This document shows, piece by piece, positions 29,062-38,404 of a stretch of DNA of 64,000 nt (position 1 is the first letter of the stretch; every line of letters begins with the position of its first letter). Source of the DNA: Roseiarcus sp963835215 (lineage in GTDB: Bacteria; Pseudomonadota; Alphaproteobacteria; Rhizobiales; Beijerinckiaceae); assembly GCA_963835215.1 (NCBI GenBank), contig CAWIES010000002.1, forward strand, positions 186,001 through 250,000, read 5' to 3'. Position numbers and translations under genes: made by a program. A model generated the notes under the pieces. That model was not told the DNA's origin, made no database searches, and saw nothing but the letters and a program-made list of their open reading frames with translations.

Positions 29062-30339
29062 ATGACCAAGACCAAGGGAATGACCACGCAGACCCTCGCC
29101 CACGCCCGCATTCTGTTGATCGTCGGCGGCGGGGTGGCGGCCTACAAGGCGCTCGACCTGATTCGCCGCCTGCGCGAGCGCGGCGCCAGTGTGCGCGTCG
29201 CCATGACCGACGCGGCCAAGGCGTTCGTCACGCCGCTGTCGCTGGAAGCGCTTAGCGGCCAGCCGGTGCGCAGCGATCTGTTCGCGCTGACCGACGAATC
29301 GGGCATGGGCCACATCGAGTTCTCACGCGAAGCCGATCTCGTCGTCGTCGCGCCGGCGACCGCCAACCTGCTCGCGCGAATGGCGCAAGGTCTCGCCGAC
29401 GATCTGGCGACAACGACGCTGCTCGCGACCGACAAGCGCGCGCTGGTCGCCCCCGCGATGAACCTGCGCATGTGGCTGCACCCCGCGACCCAGCGCAATG
29501 TCGCGACGCTGCGCGGCGACGGCGTTCTGTTTGTCGGGCCGGACGATGGCGAGATGGCGTGCGGCGAGTACGGCCCCGGCCGCATGGCCGAGCCGCTGGC
29601 GATTGTCGCGGCTATCGAGCGCGCGCTGGCGACGCCGACCGCAATTCCCCTGCCACCCGGCGTCGGGTCGCGCGCGAGCGGCGCGCTCGCCGGACGGCGC
29701 GTCGTCGTCACCTCGGGTCCGACGTACGAGCCGATTGATCCGGTGCGCTTCCTCGGCAATCGCTCCTCCGGCCGTCAGGGCCACGCGATCGCCGGCGCGG
29801 CGCACGCGGCGGGGGCCGAGGCGATCCTCGTCAGCGGCCCGACCGCGCTCGCCGACCCGCCTGGGGTCACGGTCGTTCGCGTCGAGACCGCGCGCGAAAT
29901 GCAGGCGGCCGTGCTCGCGGCGCTGCCGGCCGAGGTCTTCATCGCCGCCGCGGCGGTCGCCGATTGGCGCAGCGATGAGGCCTCGGGACAGAAGCTCAAG
30001 AAGCGCGGCGGCGGCGCGCCGATCCTGGCGCTGATCGAGAATCCCGACATCCTCGCCGAGGTCGCGAGGCGGCGCAAAGGACGGCCGGCGCTGGTCGTCG
30101 GCTTCGCCGCCGAGACCGAGAACCTGATCGACAACGCGCGCCACAAGCTCGCGCGCAAGGGCTGCGATCTGATCGTCGCCAACAGCGTCGCCGCTGCCGA
30201 CGGCGGTTTTGGCGGCGCCGACAATCAGGTGACGATCGTCGCCGCCGATAGCGTCGAGCCGTGGCCGCGCATGAGCAAGGCGGAAGTGGCGAGCGCGCTG
30301 ATCGCGCTCGTTGCACGCAAGCTGAAAGAGAAACGATGA
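29062..30339 (+). CDS. coaBC: Bifunctional phosphopantothenoylcysteine decarboxylase / phosphopantothenate-cysteine ligase
   Basis: A 425-residue coenzyme A biosynthesis enzyme (Dfp). N-terminal FMN-dependent CoaC part: 'LIVGGGVAAYKALDLIRRL', 'APATANLLARMAQGLADDL', 'VAPAMNLRMW' and the active-site Cys in 'MACGEYGPGRMAEP'. C-terminal CoaB part: 'VVTSGPTYEPIDPVRFLGNR' with 'SSGRQGHAIA', 'AAVADWR' and 'KLKKRGG'. ATG 29062 is preferred over the in-frame 28981 because similarity starts after it. The stop overlaps the dut ATG by four bases, a coaBC-dut pair known in many bacteria. Confidence 0.95.
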   Translation: MTKTKGMTTQTLAHARILLIVGGGVAAYKALDLIRRLRERGASVRVAMTDAAKAFVTPLSLEALSGQPVRSDLFALTDESGMGHIEFSREADLVVVAPATANLLARMAQGLADDLATTTLLATDKRALVAPAMNLRMWLHPATQRNVATLRGDGVLFVGPDDGEMACGEYGPGRMAEPLAIVAAIERALATPTAIPLPPGVGSRASGALAGRRVVVTSGPTYEPIDPVRFLGNRSSGRQGHAIAGAAHAAGAEAILVSGPTALADPPGVTVVRVETAREMQAAVLAALPAEVFIAAAAVADWRSDEASGQKLKKRGGGAPILALIENPDILAEVARRRKGRPALVVGFAAETENLIDNARHKLARKGCDLIVANSVAAADGGFGGADNQVTIVAADSVEPWPRMSKAEVASALIALVARKLKEKR

Positions 30340-30800
30340 TCGAGGTGCGTTGCCGACAGCTTCCTCATGCCGATGGGTTGGCGCTGCCGCGCTACCTCAG
30401 CGCGGGGGCGGCCGGCCTCGACCTGACTGCGGCGGTGCCCGAAGGCGAGGACGTCGTCCTCGATCCGGGCGCACGCGCGCTGATTCCAACTGGCCTCGCG
30501 CTCGAACTGCCGAGCGGCTTCGAGGCGCAGGTTCGGCCGCGTTCGGGACTGGCGCTGAAGGAGGGCGTCACGGTGCTCAACAGTCCAGGCACAATCGATT
30601 CAGACTACCGGGGGGAAATCGGCGTCATTCTGGTCAATTTCGGCCAAAATCCATTTTCTGTCCGGCGGGGCGCGCGCATTGCGCAACTCGTCGTCAACCC
30701 AGTCGAGCGCGTCGCTCTCATTAGGGGCGAGGCGCTCAATTCGAGCGAACGGGGCGCCAATGGCTTTGGCTCCACCGGCCGCTCAGATGCGGAGACCTGA
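30336..30800 (+). CDS. dut: Deoxyuridine 5'-triphosphate nucleotidohydrolase
   Basis: A 154-residue trimeric dUTPase that hydrolyses dUTP to dUMP and keeps uracil out of DNA. Its five motifs are present in order: 'AGAAGLDLTAA', 'VRPRSGLALKEGVTVLNSPG', 'IDSDYRGEIGVILVN', 'RRGARIAQLVV' and the C-terminal arm 'RGANGFGSTG' (the usual second Gly is Asn here). Start ATG 30336 overlaps the coaBC stop. An rrf2-type regulator gene follows one base after its stop. Confidence 0.96.
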   Translation: MIEVRCRQLPHADGLALPRYLSAGAAGLDLTAAVPEGEDVVLDPGARALIPTGLALELPSGFEAQVRPRSGLALKEGVTVLNSPGTIDSDYRGEIGVILVNFGQNPFSVRRGARIAQLVVNPVERVALIRGEALNSSERGANGFGSTGRSDAET

Positions 30801-30801
30801 A

Positions 30802-31254
30802 ATGAACCTCCTCTCGAGACGCAGTCTGCTCGCCATTGCGGCGGTCGTTGATATTTCCCTCCATTCGCGCTCCTCGCCGGTTGCCGCCAAGGCGCTCGCT
30901 TCGCGCCACAAGCTGCCCCCGCGCCATCTCGAAACTTTGTTGCAGGGGTTGGTTCACGCCAAGATCCTCAAAGGCGTGCGCGGCCCGCGCGGCGGCTACG
31001 AGTTGGCGCGCGAGCGCCGTCGCATCACCGTCGGTGAGATCGTGCGCACCTCGATCAACCTCAGCACCGCCGAGCCGGACGAGATCGGTTCGCACTCCCG
31101 ACTGCTCGAGAAAGTGATCGACCCCGCCGTGCGGCACGCGGGCGAATCCTTCCTCGCCAATCTCGACGGCATCACCATCGAGCAGTTGTGCGAGGACGCC
31201 GAGCGCGCCAACATCCTGCAGGAAGAGAAGGCGGCCGGCGATTTCGCGATCTGA
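30802..31254 (+). CDS. Rrf2-family transcriptional regulator lacking Fe-S cysteines (CymR-like)
   Basis: A 150-residue winged-helix regulator. 'NLLSRRSLLAIAAVVDISLH' and 'ALASRHKLPPRHLETLLQGL' then 'KGVRGPRGGYELARERRRIT' are the Rrf2 recognition helix and wing. IscR and NsrR bind an Fe-S cluster through three cysteines around residues 90-105; this protein has only one Cys ('QLCEDAE') near the end, so it is of the cluster-free type. It sits between dut and cysK in the same direction, which recalls CymR, the cysteine-metabolism repressor whose partner is CysK. A role in sulfur control is inference. Start ATG 30802. Confidence 0.82.
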   Translation: MNLLSRRSLLAIAAVVDISLHSRSSPVAAKALASRHKLPPRHLETLLQGLVHAKILKGVRGPRGGYELARERRRITVGEIVRTSINLSTAEPDEIGSHSRLLEKVIDPAVRHAGESFLANLDGITIEQLCEDAERANILQEEKAAGDFAI

Positions 31255-31358
31255 ATAAGTTAGTCTATAAATTCCATATCAAAAACTCGGTGAATAGTTT
31301 AGAGTCGGCGGAAACGGGTCGCCCGACGTCGCGGGCGGCCACACGGAGGCTCAAGTCC

Positions 31359-32348
31359 ATGTCGGCAACCGGCAAAGAAACGATCGGCGATGCGACGCGG
31401 CCGCGCGGCCGCGGTCGCATCTACGCGTCGATCACCGACACGATCGGCGACACGCCGCTGGTGCGCATCGACCGCATCGCCAAGGAGCGTGGCGTGCGTG
31501 CCCACCTGCTTGCCAAGCTCGAGTTCTTCAACCCGATCTCGAGCGTCAAGGACCGCATCGGCGTTGCGATGATCGACGCGCTTGAGGCGCAAGGGCGCCT
31601 GACGCCGGGCCGCGGCGTGCTGGTCGAGCCGACCTCCGGCAACACCGGCATCGCTCTCGCCTTCGTCGCCGCCGCGCGCGGCTACAAACTGATCCTGGTG
31701 ATGCCCGAATCGATGTCGATCGAGCGGCGCAAGATGCTCGCCCTGCTCGGCGCCGAACTGGTGCTCACCCCTGCCTCGCTCGGCATGAAAGGCGCGATTG
31801 CCAAGGCCAACGAGATCATCGCCGCAACGCCCGGCGCCGTCATGCCGCAGCAATTCGAGAACCCGGCCAATCCCGAGATTCATCGTCGCACCACCGCCGA
31901 GGAAATCTGGAACGACACGCAGGGCGGCGTCGACATCGTCATCTCGGGCGTCGGCACCGGCGGCACGCTGACTGGCGTCGGCCAGGTGCTGAAGGCGCGC
32001 AAGCCGAGCGTGCGCATGATCGCGGTCGAGCCGGAAGATTCGCCGGTGCTGTCGGGCGGCGCGCCGGGACCGCACAAGATCCAGGGCATCGGCGCGGGGT
32101 TTGCGCCCGCCATTCTCGATCGCAGCCTGATCGACGAAATCGTCACGGTGGGCAATCAGACCGCCTTCGACACCGCGCGTCTGGTTGCGCGGCTCGAGGG
32201 CATTCCGGTCGGCATCTCCTCCGGCGCGGCGGTCGCGGCGGCGCTCGACGTCGGGCGGCGGCCGGAGAATGACGGCAAGAACATCGTCATCATCATCCCC
32301 TCCTTCGCCGAGCGCTACCTGTCGACCGCGCTGTTCGAGGGGCTGTGA
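31359..32348 (+). CDS. cysK: Cysteine synthase (O-acetylserine sulfhydrylase)
   Basis: A 329-residue PLP enzyme making cysteine from O-acetylserine and sulfide. PLP lysine in 'NPISSVKDRIGV', the substrate loop 'EPTSGNTGIALAFVA', the phosphate-binding 'GVGTGGTLTGVGQ' and 'VGISSGAAVAAAL' are all in place. The N-terminal 25 residues ('MSATGKETIGDATRPRGRGR') are an extension compared with E. coli CysK. The 104-base gap after the rrf2 gene is AT-rich ('ctataaattccatatcaa') and is the probable site of a regulated promoter. Converges on the AGE-family gene one base away. Confidence 0.94.
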   Translation: MSATGKETIGDATRPRGRGRIYASITDTIGDTPLVRIDRIAKERGVRAHLLAKLEFFNPISSVKDRIGVAMIDALEAQGRLTPGRGVLVEPTSGNTGIALAFVAAARGYKLILVMPESMSIERRKMLALLGAELVLTPASLGMKGAIAKANEIIAATPGAVMPQQFENPANPEIHRRTTAEEIWNDTQGGVDIVISGVGTGGTLTGVGQVLKARKPSVRMIAVEPEDSPVLSGGAPGPHKIQGIGAGFAPAILDRSLIDEIVTVGNQTAFDTARLVARLEGIPVGISSGAAVAAALDVGRRPENDGKNIVIIIPSFAERYLSTALFEGL

Positions 32349-32349
32349 C

Positions 32350-33598
32350 TCACCCGGCGCTCTTCTTCCCCATGATCCCCCGCGTCAGCGACGCGTCCGC
32401 CGGATAGAGCGGGATCAGGCAGGCTTGCACGGCGTGATAGAGGTCGGGCTTGCCTTTGAAATAGCGCTCGATCGGGTTCAGCGCATCGTCGAGCTGCGGG
32501 CGCCAGCCGCCGTAGCGATGGTCGATGAAATGGCGCGTCGGCGAATTCCCAGAGGCGCGTGTACCAGTCCTCGATCGTCTCGCCGCCGTCGTGCGCGGCG
32601 AGGAACGTCGCCGCGCCGATCCCCTCGCAGCACGGCCACCACAGCCGGTCGCGCACGCGCGGCGCGCCGCTCCATTCGAGCGTGTAGTAGAGACCGCCGC
32701 GCGCCTTGTCCCAGCCCTCTGCCACGGCGCGCTCGAACAGACCGCGCGCCGCCTCGGGCAGCCAGGCGAGACGGCGCCCGCCTAACTCCCACATTTGCAG
32801 CGCGAGCCGCGTCCATTCGAGCGCGTGGCCGGGCGTGACGCCAAAGGGGCGGAACATGTCGGAGCCCTTGTAGTCGCGGTCGATCGTCCACGTCGGCGGT
32901 GTAATGCTCAGGCACGCGCCAGCCATTGTCCGCCGCCGCGCGGCGCAGGATGAGATCGGCGATGCGCTCGGCCTTGGTCGAGAAACTCGCGCTCGCCGGT
33001 CGCCTCGAACGCCGCCATCAGAGCTTCGGTCAGGTGCATGTTGGCGTTCTGGCCGCGATAGTCGCTGAACGACGTCCAGTCCTCGCGGAACTCCTCGGCG
33101 CTCGCGCCATATTGCGGCTCCCAGAAGCGCGTCTCGATCACTTCGGCGATGTCGGCGATGCAGCGCGTCAGCCTCGCGGATGGCCGGCGCATTTGGCGCT
33201 CGCCGCGGCGAGCAGCACGATGGCGTGGCCATAAGCGAGCTTGTCGCGCTCGCGCGGCCCATTGTCGTCGAACGACCAGAAATAGCCGCCGTGGCGCGCG
33301 TCGCGATGGCGGTTGCGGAGCGCGGCGAGCCCGTGGTCGACGAAATCAGCCGCGCCCTGGCGCCCGAGCAGATGGGCGATGGCGAAGCAATGGACCATCC
33401 GCGTCGTCTCGTGCAGCGGCCGCTCGGTGTGCTCGGGCATCGGCCGGCCGCGCTCGTCGAGAGTGGCGAAGCCGCCGCCGCGAGGATCGAGATTCGGGTT
33501 CGAAAGAAGGCGAACAGCGCCTCGGCCTGAGCGGCCAGCCATTGGCGATGCGCGGGGTCATCGCGGCGGGGCGTCGGCGTCGCGGCGGGCAAGCTCAT
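32350..33598 (-). CDS. AGE-family N-acylglucosamine 2-epimerase / mannose isomerase (seven single-base frame breaks)
   Basis: Joined across frames, a 413-residue (alpha/alpha)6-barrel sugar isomerase. Consecutive blocks occur in alternating frames: 'GGGFATLDERGRPMP', 'TTRMVHCFAIAHLLG', 'HGGYFWSFDDNGP', 'FWEPQYGASAEEFREDW', 'YRGQNANMHLTEALMAAFEA', 'DYKGSDMFRPFGVTPGHALE', 'WWPCCEGIGAATFLAAHDGG' and 'YGGWRPQLDDALNPIE'. The histidines of the active site (M-H-L-x-E, G-H-x-x-E, H-R/Y near the end) are kept. Removing seven doubled bases (near 33500, 33180, 32974, 32893 and 32535) gives one frame ending at 32350. Mannose or glucose isomerase, or aldose-ketose exchange in sugar catabolism, is likely; substrate is unknown. 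Confidence 0.84.
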
Positions 33599-33616
33599 AT
33601 TCGGCGTCTCCTCCGA

Positions 33617-33735
33617 TGCCCCCTCTCCCCGTTTACAGGGAGAGGGCTGGGGTGAGGGGCGGGGCGATTATTCTCCCGCCACTGCCAATCACCCGGCCCC
33701 TCATCCTAACCTTCTCCCCGCAGACCGGGAGCAGG
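33617..33735. repeat. Intergenic BIME-like palindromic repeat pair
   Basis: Two facing units between the AGE-family gene and hemW: 'ccctctccccgtttacaggg' with 'agagggctggggtgagggg', and about 40 bases later the inverted relative 'cccctcatcctaaccttctc'. The unit is the same family as the one inserted in ccmA at 20483-20575. Each can fold into a strong hairpin. No coding capacity. Confidence 0.7.
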
Positions 33736-33802
33736 AATCGCGCGGCGCCACGCATAGCAAAGAATTCTGGCGCCCCGCCCGGCAAGCTGGCATAAGGCGG
33801 CG

Positions 33803-34999
33803 ATGACGAAAACTCGAGCCTTTCGCGCCGCGCTTGGCCGGCGAGGCCGACGCCGGCTTCGGCGTCTATGTCCATTGGCCGTTCTGTCTCGCCAAATGCC
33901 CCTATTGCGACTTCAACTCGCATGTCCGGGCCGAGCCGATCGACGAGGACCGCTTCGTCGCCGCCTTCGCGACCGAGATCGCCCATCGCGCCGCCCAGAC
34001 GCCGGGGCGCGTCGTGCGCTCGATCTTCTTCGGCGGCGGCACGCCCTCGCTGATGCGCCCGCAGACGGTGCAGGCGATCATCGACGCCGTCGCCGCCGCC
34101 TGGACGCTCGCGCCCGACGCCGAGATCACGCTGGAGGCCAATCCGACCAGCGTCGAGGCCGGCCGCTTTCGCGGCTATCGCGCCGCCGGGGTCAACCGCC
34201 TGTCGATCGGCGTGCAGGCGCTCGACGACGCCGACCTGAAAGCGCTCGGGCCGCCGCCACAGCGTCGCCGAGGCGCTCGCGGCGGTGAAGACCGCGGCGG
34301 CGATCTTTCCGCGCTATTCGTTCGACCTGATCTACGCCCGCCCCGGCCAGAGCGAGGCCGCCTGGCGCGCCGAACTGCAACGAGGCGCTGGCGCTGGCGG
34401 GCGAGCATCTCTCGCTCTACCAGCTGACCATCGAGCCCGACACGATCTTCGAGCGGCTGTGGCGCGCCGGCAAGCTCAAGACGCCCGACGAGGATCTCGC
34501 GCCGCGCGCTGTTCGACGCGACGCAGGAGATCACTGAGGCGCACGGCCTGCCCGCCTACGAAGTCTCCAACCACGCCCGGCCCGGGCGCCGAGAGCCGGC
34601 ACAATCTCGTCTACTGGCGCTACGGCGAATATGTCGGCGTCGGCCCCGGCGCGCATGGCCGCGTCGCTCGAGCCGCGACGGCCGGCGCGCCCAGGCGACC
34701 GAGAAGCATCCCGAGATGTGGCTGGCCCAGGTCGAGAGCGAGGGCCACGGCCTGATCGAGAACGCGCTGCTCAGCGCCGAGGAGCAGGGCGACGAATTCC
34801 TGCTGATGGGCCTGCGCCTGCGCGAGGGCGTCGACGGCGCGCGCTTCGAGGCGCTGAGCGGGCGACCGCTTGAGCCGCCGCCAGATCGACGACCTCGCTC
34901 GCCGACGGCTTCATCGAGGAAAGCCCGGACGGGCGCATCCGCGTGACCGCGATGGGCATGCCGCTGCTGGACTCGGTGGTGGCGGATTTGGCGGCGTAG
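33803..34999 (+). CDS. hemW: Haem chaperone HemW (radical SAM, HemN-like), with about nine duplicated bases
   Basis: Joined across frames, a 395-residue radical SAM protein. Segment order: 'FGVYVHWPFCLAKCPYCDFN' (Cx3Cx2C cluster plus the extra Cys), 'SIFFGGGTPSLMRPQTVQAI', 'EITLEANPTSVEAGRFRGYR', 'GVNRLSIGVQALDDADLKAL', 'AIFPRYSFDLIYARPGQSEA', 'AYEVSNHAR', 'HNLVYWRYGEYVGVGPGAHG', then the HemW C-terminal domain 'EFLLMGLRLREGVDGARFEA'. Frame changes, always by single added bases, lie near 33836, 34250, 34380, 34505, 34585, 34660-34690 (two), 34870 and 34885. Removing nine bases gives ATG 33803 to TAG 34999 as one frame. HemW transfers haem rather than oxidising coproporphyrinogen. Confidence 0.86.
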
Positions 35000-35159
35000 G
35001 GGGGCGCGGCGGAGCGGGGTGGGACGCGCTGGCCGGCCCGGCGGAGGCCGACGATATTTCCGGCGCTTGTTTGTTTTCAGCGCCTTACGCGCCGATATAT
35101 TTCCGCCCTCGTTGAGCGGGCAAGCGGTTCAGGTTCGGCGGCGACAGCAGTTCGGAAAA

Positions 35160-35312
35160 TTGGGGAATTCGTATCCTGTCCCCGTAATTCCCGTAATTCC
35201 GTAATTCCCGTAATTCCGTAATTCCCGTAATTCTGTCCCCGTAATCCCCCGTAATTCCCTGTCCCCTTAATTCCCGTAATTCCCCGTCCCGTTAATTCCC
35301 CGTCCCGTAATC
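35160..35312. repeat. Degenerate tandem array of 'cccgtaattc' units
   Basis: About fifteen partial copies of a 10-13 base unit ('cccgtaattc', 'ccgtaattc', sometimes with 'ctgtcc' or 'cttaattc' variants) stand head to tail after 'gaattcgtatcctgtccccg'. The gene-free stretch 35000-35327 contains nothing else recognisable. The same lead sequence 'gattcgtatcc(t/g)gtcccc' recurs at about 37513-37535, and two 'gcattacggg' units at 37222-37245, so this is a dispersed family. No spacers of constant length, hence not CRISPR. Confidence 0.65.
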
Positions 35313-35327
35313 CTTCACGTCGGGCTG

Positions 35328-37155
35328 TCAACCGCAATGCCGCTGCGGCTCACCATCAGATAGCATGACGTCCAAGAATCGTTTGTCTTCGCTCGAGGGT
35401 TTTGTGAGCTCAATCGCGGCGTCTTTTGCCATGCCGAGGCGAATGAGAGCGAATGTCAAATTGCCTCCATATTCATACATCCGGACCGTTCCTATTTTTC
35501 GACAAGGGTGATGAGGCCCGGCAGAGCGGCGCTAGCAGTGGTTCCAAGGAGGACATAGCCCCGATAACGCTGCGCGCCCGTCTATCGGATTGTCACGTCC
35601 GGCCTCAGAAATAATGGCCATAAGGTCCGGGACGGCCGCGTCCCCACGATCGGCTTGTCTTTTGATAAATCCGCCGACCAGAAAACGACGTGTAGGATCG
35701 GCGAGAAGCCTTTCCTCTTCCGGAGTGGGATTTGCGAATAGTCGCTGCGGCATGTGTTCGAGGGCGCGCCCGATCGCTTCGACGACCTTCTCATCTTCCG
35801 GTAGACGCGCATTGAGTAGTCGGTCCACCATGGGTTTCCGCAAAGAGACGGCCTCCTCCCCAAGGGCTTCGACCGGTTTTGCGGACCGGTGAGATCCCGC
35901 ACACGCCCGTCCGCGAGCAGGCGCGCGATCAACTCGATGTCACCTGGCATGTTCTGCCATTGCATTTCGGTGAAGAGCGGCACGATCAGGCCGAATGCGG
36001 GCGCGTCCGATGGCGTCGACGGATCGGCAAGCGCGTTTGAGATTAGACGTCGCGCGCGCTCACCTGTCACGCTTCCGGCTGAGGACGAAGCGACTGTAGT
36101 CCCCAGATTGGTATACGTTGCGAGGACCTTCATTAGATCGGATCTTCCGGATTCGTCGAATTTAGAACCCAGGCCAATATTCCAAAACATGAATGCAAAG
36201 CCTGCCTGAATGCTGATGTAAGGGGGGACGGCTGGGCGGAACGCACTTGCCATTGTCTGTTGAAGAACTCGCCCGCCCAGTCCATCCAGCGCTAGGCGCT
36301 GCTGGATTACGGAGAGGTATCCCCCTTGCGGGAGATATCTGGACGTATCGATCCAGCGAAGGGTCCGATCGGCCGGGGGAACCGTCAGCCCGGCTTGAAA
36401 GGAACGCGCTCAAGGCACGTCCCTGTGGCCAGAGCGACGCGCCACGATTGATGAAGCGCGTTTTCATCTCGCCAGTCAGTCAGACCCAGGTTGAAGCCGG
36501 AGTAGGTCGGCCGGAGCGGATGAGAACAAGAGGTTCCGGGCAGGAGCCTGTACACCGCCGTATGGTCCTGGCCCTCTGGCAAATCGTCCATTGTCCGACC
36601 GCGATCGGCGGCATCCGCGAGGACTACGGTTTCGACGCCGGGAGTGAAAAGTGCAGCGGCGCACAGATCATCGCAGGCGTAGGCATGCGCTTCGCCACCC
36701 TGGGCAGGCAGGAGAGCACGGGAGCCATCGCGTTCGATCCGAACGGTCCCTGCTAAACGGATGGGAGCAGTCGGCAGACTGTCCCCGGCGCGTGCTTTCG
36801 CCAAAGCGTCGATCTGATGGCGATCGAGCTGGTAGGAGAAAGTGAGCGCTATCGCCACCGTGCCTGCGAGGGCGAGGAACAAGGCGCCCCTTGCACCGAG
36901 CCCGCGACTAGCCGGAACCCAAATTAAGGAGAACGTCGCGCCATATGCGAAGGCTGTCGGCGCGGACGCAAGGAGCACGCCGGGCAAGACGAGGAGAAGC
37001 AGTCCGAGAATGATGATTTGCGGGAATGCAAGGACGACAAGAGTGAGCCCTCCGGTGACCAGAAGGTAAATCCCAAGGATCCGGGCCACAGTCTGGCTCC
37101 TTAACGCGCCTGAAGGTTCGGCACTGATAAGCACGATCTCACAACAGTGGCTCAA
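35328..37155 (-). CDS. Unknown long membrane protein, reconstructed across four frame changes
   Basis: I do not recognise the family. Following the minus strand, one frame runs from 37155 to about 36390, continues at +2 to about 35850, again at +2 to about 35555, then through two more changes to the stop at 35328. Removing seven bases gives about 606 residues. N-terminal half: two or three membrane helices ('ILGIYLLVTGGLTLVVLAFP', 'IIILGLLLLVLPGVLLASAP', 'ALFLALAGTVAIALTFSYQL') and a soluble, probably periplasmic part with several Cys. C-terminal half: helical, with segments such as 'LIARLLADGRVRDLTG' and 'VVEAIGRALEHMP' that suggest an armadillo/HEAT-like fold. GTG 37089 is an alternative start. 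Composition is less GC-rich than the neighbours, pointing to acquired DNA. Confidence 0.5.
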
Positions 37156-37273
37156 TTGTCGGAGCGCTCTCGGCCAGTGGAGCGACGCTATCGCGGGTTT
37201 TGGTTAGCAGAATTCGTGCTGGGCATTACGGGGCATTACGGGCACATGATACGAATTCCCCTTTATCGAATCC

Positions 37274-37445
37274 CGACCCGCCGCGCCATCGACCTCATGC
37301 AGACTGAACCTTCCGCAGCCGACGTCCTGTCAAGGAGCGGCGCCCGCCTCACGGCGGCGCGCCGAAGGGCGCGTCCTTGACAGGACTTCGGCTGCGGAAA
37401 AGACGCTTCCATGAGGTCGAGGGCGCTCTCTGCCCAGCGCTTTCG
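37274..37445. repeat. Long palindromic element, copy A
   Basis: A core of about 145 bases (37282-37426) whose left arm, from 'gcgccatcgacctcatg' to 'gcagccgacgtcctgtcaag', is matched in inverse order by the right arm 'cttgacaggacttcggctgc' to 'ccatgaggtcgagggcgc', with a GC-rich loop of about 35 bases. Copy B at 39208-39381 is nearly identical and in the same orientation, and similarity extends a few bases beyond the arms on both sides. It lies in the gene-free region 37156-37603, where I otherwise see only two 'gcattacggg' units and one 'attcgtatccggtcccc' piece. No reading frame of interest. It resembles a MITE. Confidence 0.75.
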
Positions 37446-37603
37446 CTGCGATTGGATGTAGGCAGGGCCGAGCGCGACGCCAGCAAAATTCGCGCTGGCA
37501 GGCGATCGGGACATTATGCCGATTCGTATCCGGTCCCCGTGCCCTCTGTCCCCCAAATCTCTTAATCCCGTATCAGCCATCTCGCCCCTGCGCTAAGTCG
37601 ACG

Positions 37604-38367
37604 CTACAGCGAACATTGTCTATTCAATTTGTCTTCCAAAGCGTTTACAATTCTGGCTATACTTCTGTCTTCGGGTGACAAATTATACAAATCTGATAGC
37701 ATAAGCATATCCAACGTCTGATATCGCCGATCCTTATCTTTATTTTCGGTCCCAACGGTAAACTCAAAAGCGTTGAATAAAGCCCTATAAAGCAGGAGTC
37801 TATTTGATACAGAGATAAAGTGGAATCGAGCGTAATGACTCGACATAGCGATATGCCCGTGCTACTGAATAGAGATTTCAGATACAAGCATTGGATATTA
37901 TCATTCAATTTGAAATCGTCCAAATATGCTTTAGACAATAAATCAGACAGTCCTTTCGGCTTAATTTCAATACCAAAAGTAGTCTCAGCGTCTTGCTACG
38001 AGGAGATCGAGCCACGCGTTCGTTACAAAAAGTAATTGTGGATCTTCGGCCCACTCGAAATTCAGCTTGGTCGCATTTGCAAAATTCGCGATTTGCGAGA
38101 AGATCATGGGCGCCAACTGCTTTGCGGATTCTCCCCCGCCATTTCATAGGTGATCGGCTTACTTCGCAATTCAAATATAGGATAATGTTTCTTTGCGTGA
38201 AGATTAACAGAGCTACCCAATGATAACGCAACATAAGGTTCTACTGCTCGCTGACACAAGATTGTTCCTGTTTCTTCAGCCGCACTTGCACTGCAGCAAA
38301 AAAACAAGACCGACCCAAAGAACGGCAATACGGACTTATACAATTTGGATGTCGATTTCGGATGCAT
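37604..38367 (-). CDS. Unknown secreted protein of the AT-rich module (frame broken)
   Basis: Starting at ATG 38367 the protein has a signal peptide ('KLYKSVLPFFGSVLFFCCSASAAEE', cleavage after A-S-A). The frame then changes near 38145 (+2), 37993 (+1) and 37870 (+2); joined, it gives 252 residues ending at 37604. Segments: 'PYVALSLGSSVNLHAKKHYP', 'FSQIANFANATKLNFEWAED', 'SDLLSKAYLDDFKLND', 'LYRALFNAFEFTVGTENKDK' and 'LSPEDRSIARIVNALEDKLN'. The C-terminal layout faintly recalls DUF2927-type secreted proteins, but I would not rely on this. Codons are AT-rich, unlike everything around. It follows a membrane protein gene by 37 bases and is probably co-transcribed. Confidence 0.55.
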
Positions 38368-38404
38368 TCACAACCCTATTCTTATTTTGCTGCTGCCATA
38401 ACCA

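Noticed and set aside
33803..34999. Programmed ribosomal frameshifting in hemW, ubiE, actP and similar genes
   Set aside because: Up to nine shifts per gene, no slippery heptamers or following stop arrangement, and unrelated housekeeping genes are affected; sequence error explains all cases.
35160..35312. Possible CRISPR array
   Set aside because: Units are 10-13 bases and directly adjacent, with no spacers of 25-40 bases and no cas genes nearby.
37604..38367. Four separate small genes in the AT-rich module
   Set aside because: The short overlapping frames join in order into one 252-residue protein with a signal peptide once five bases are removed, as in the other broken genes.
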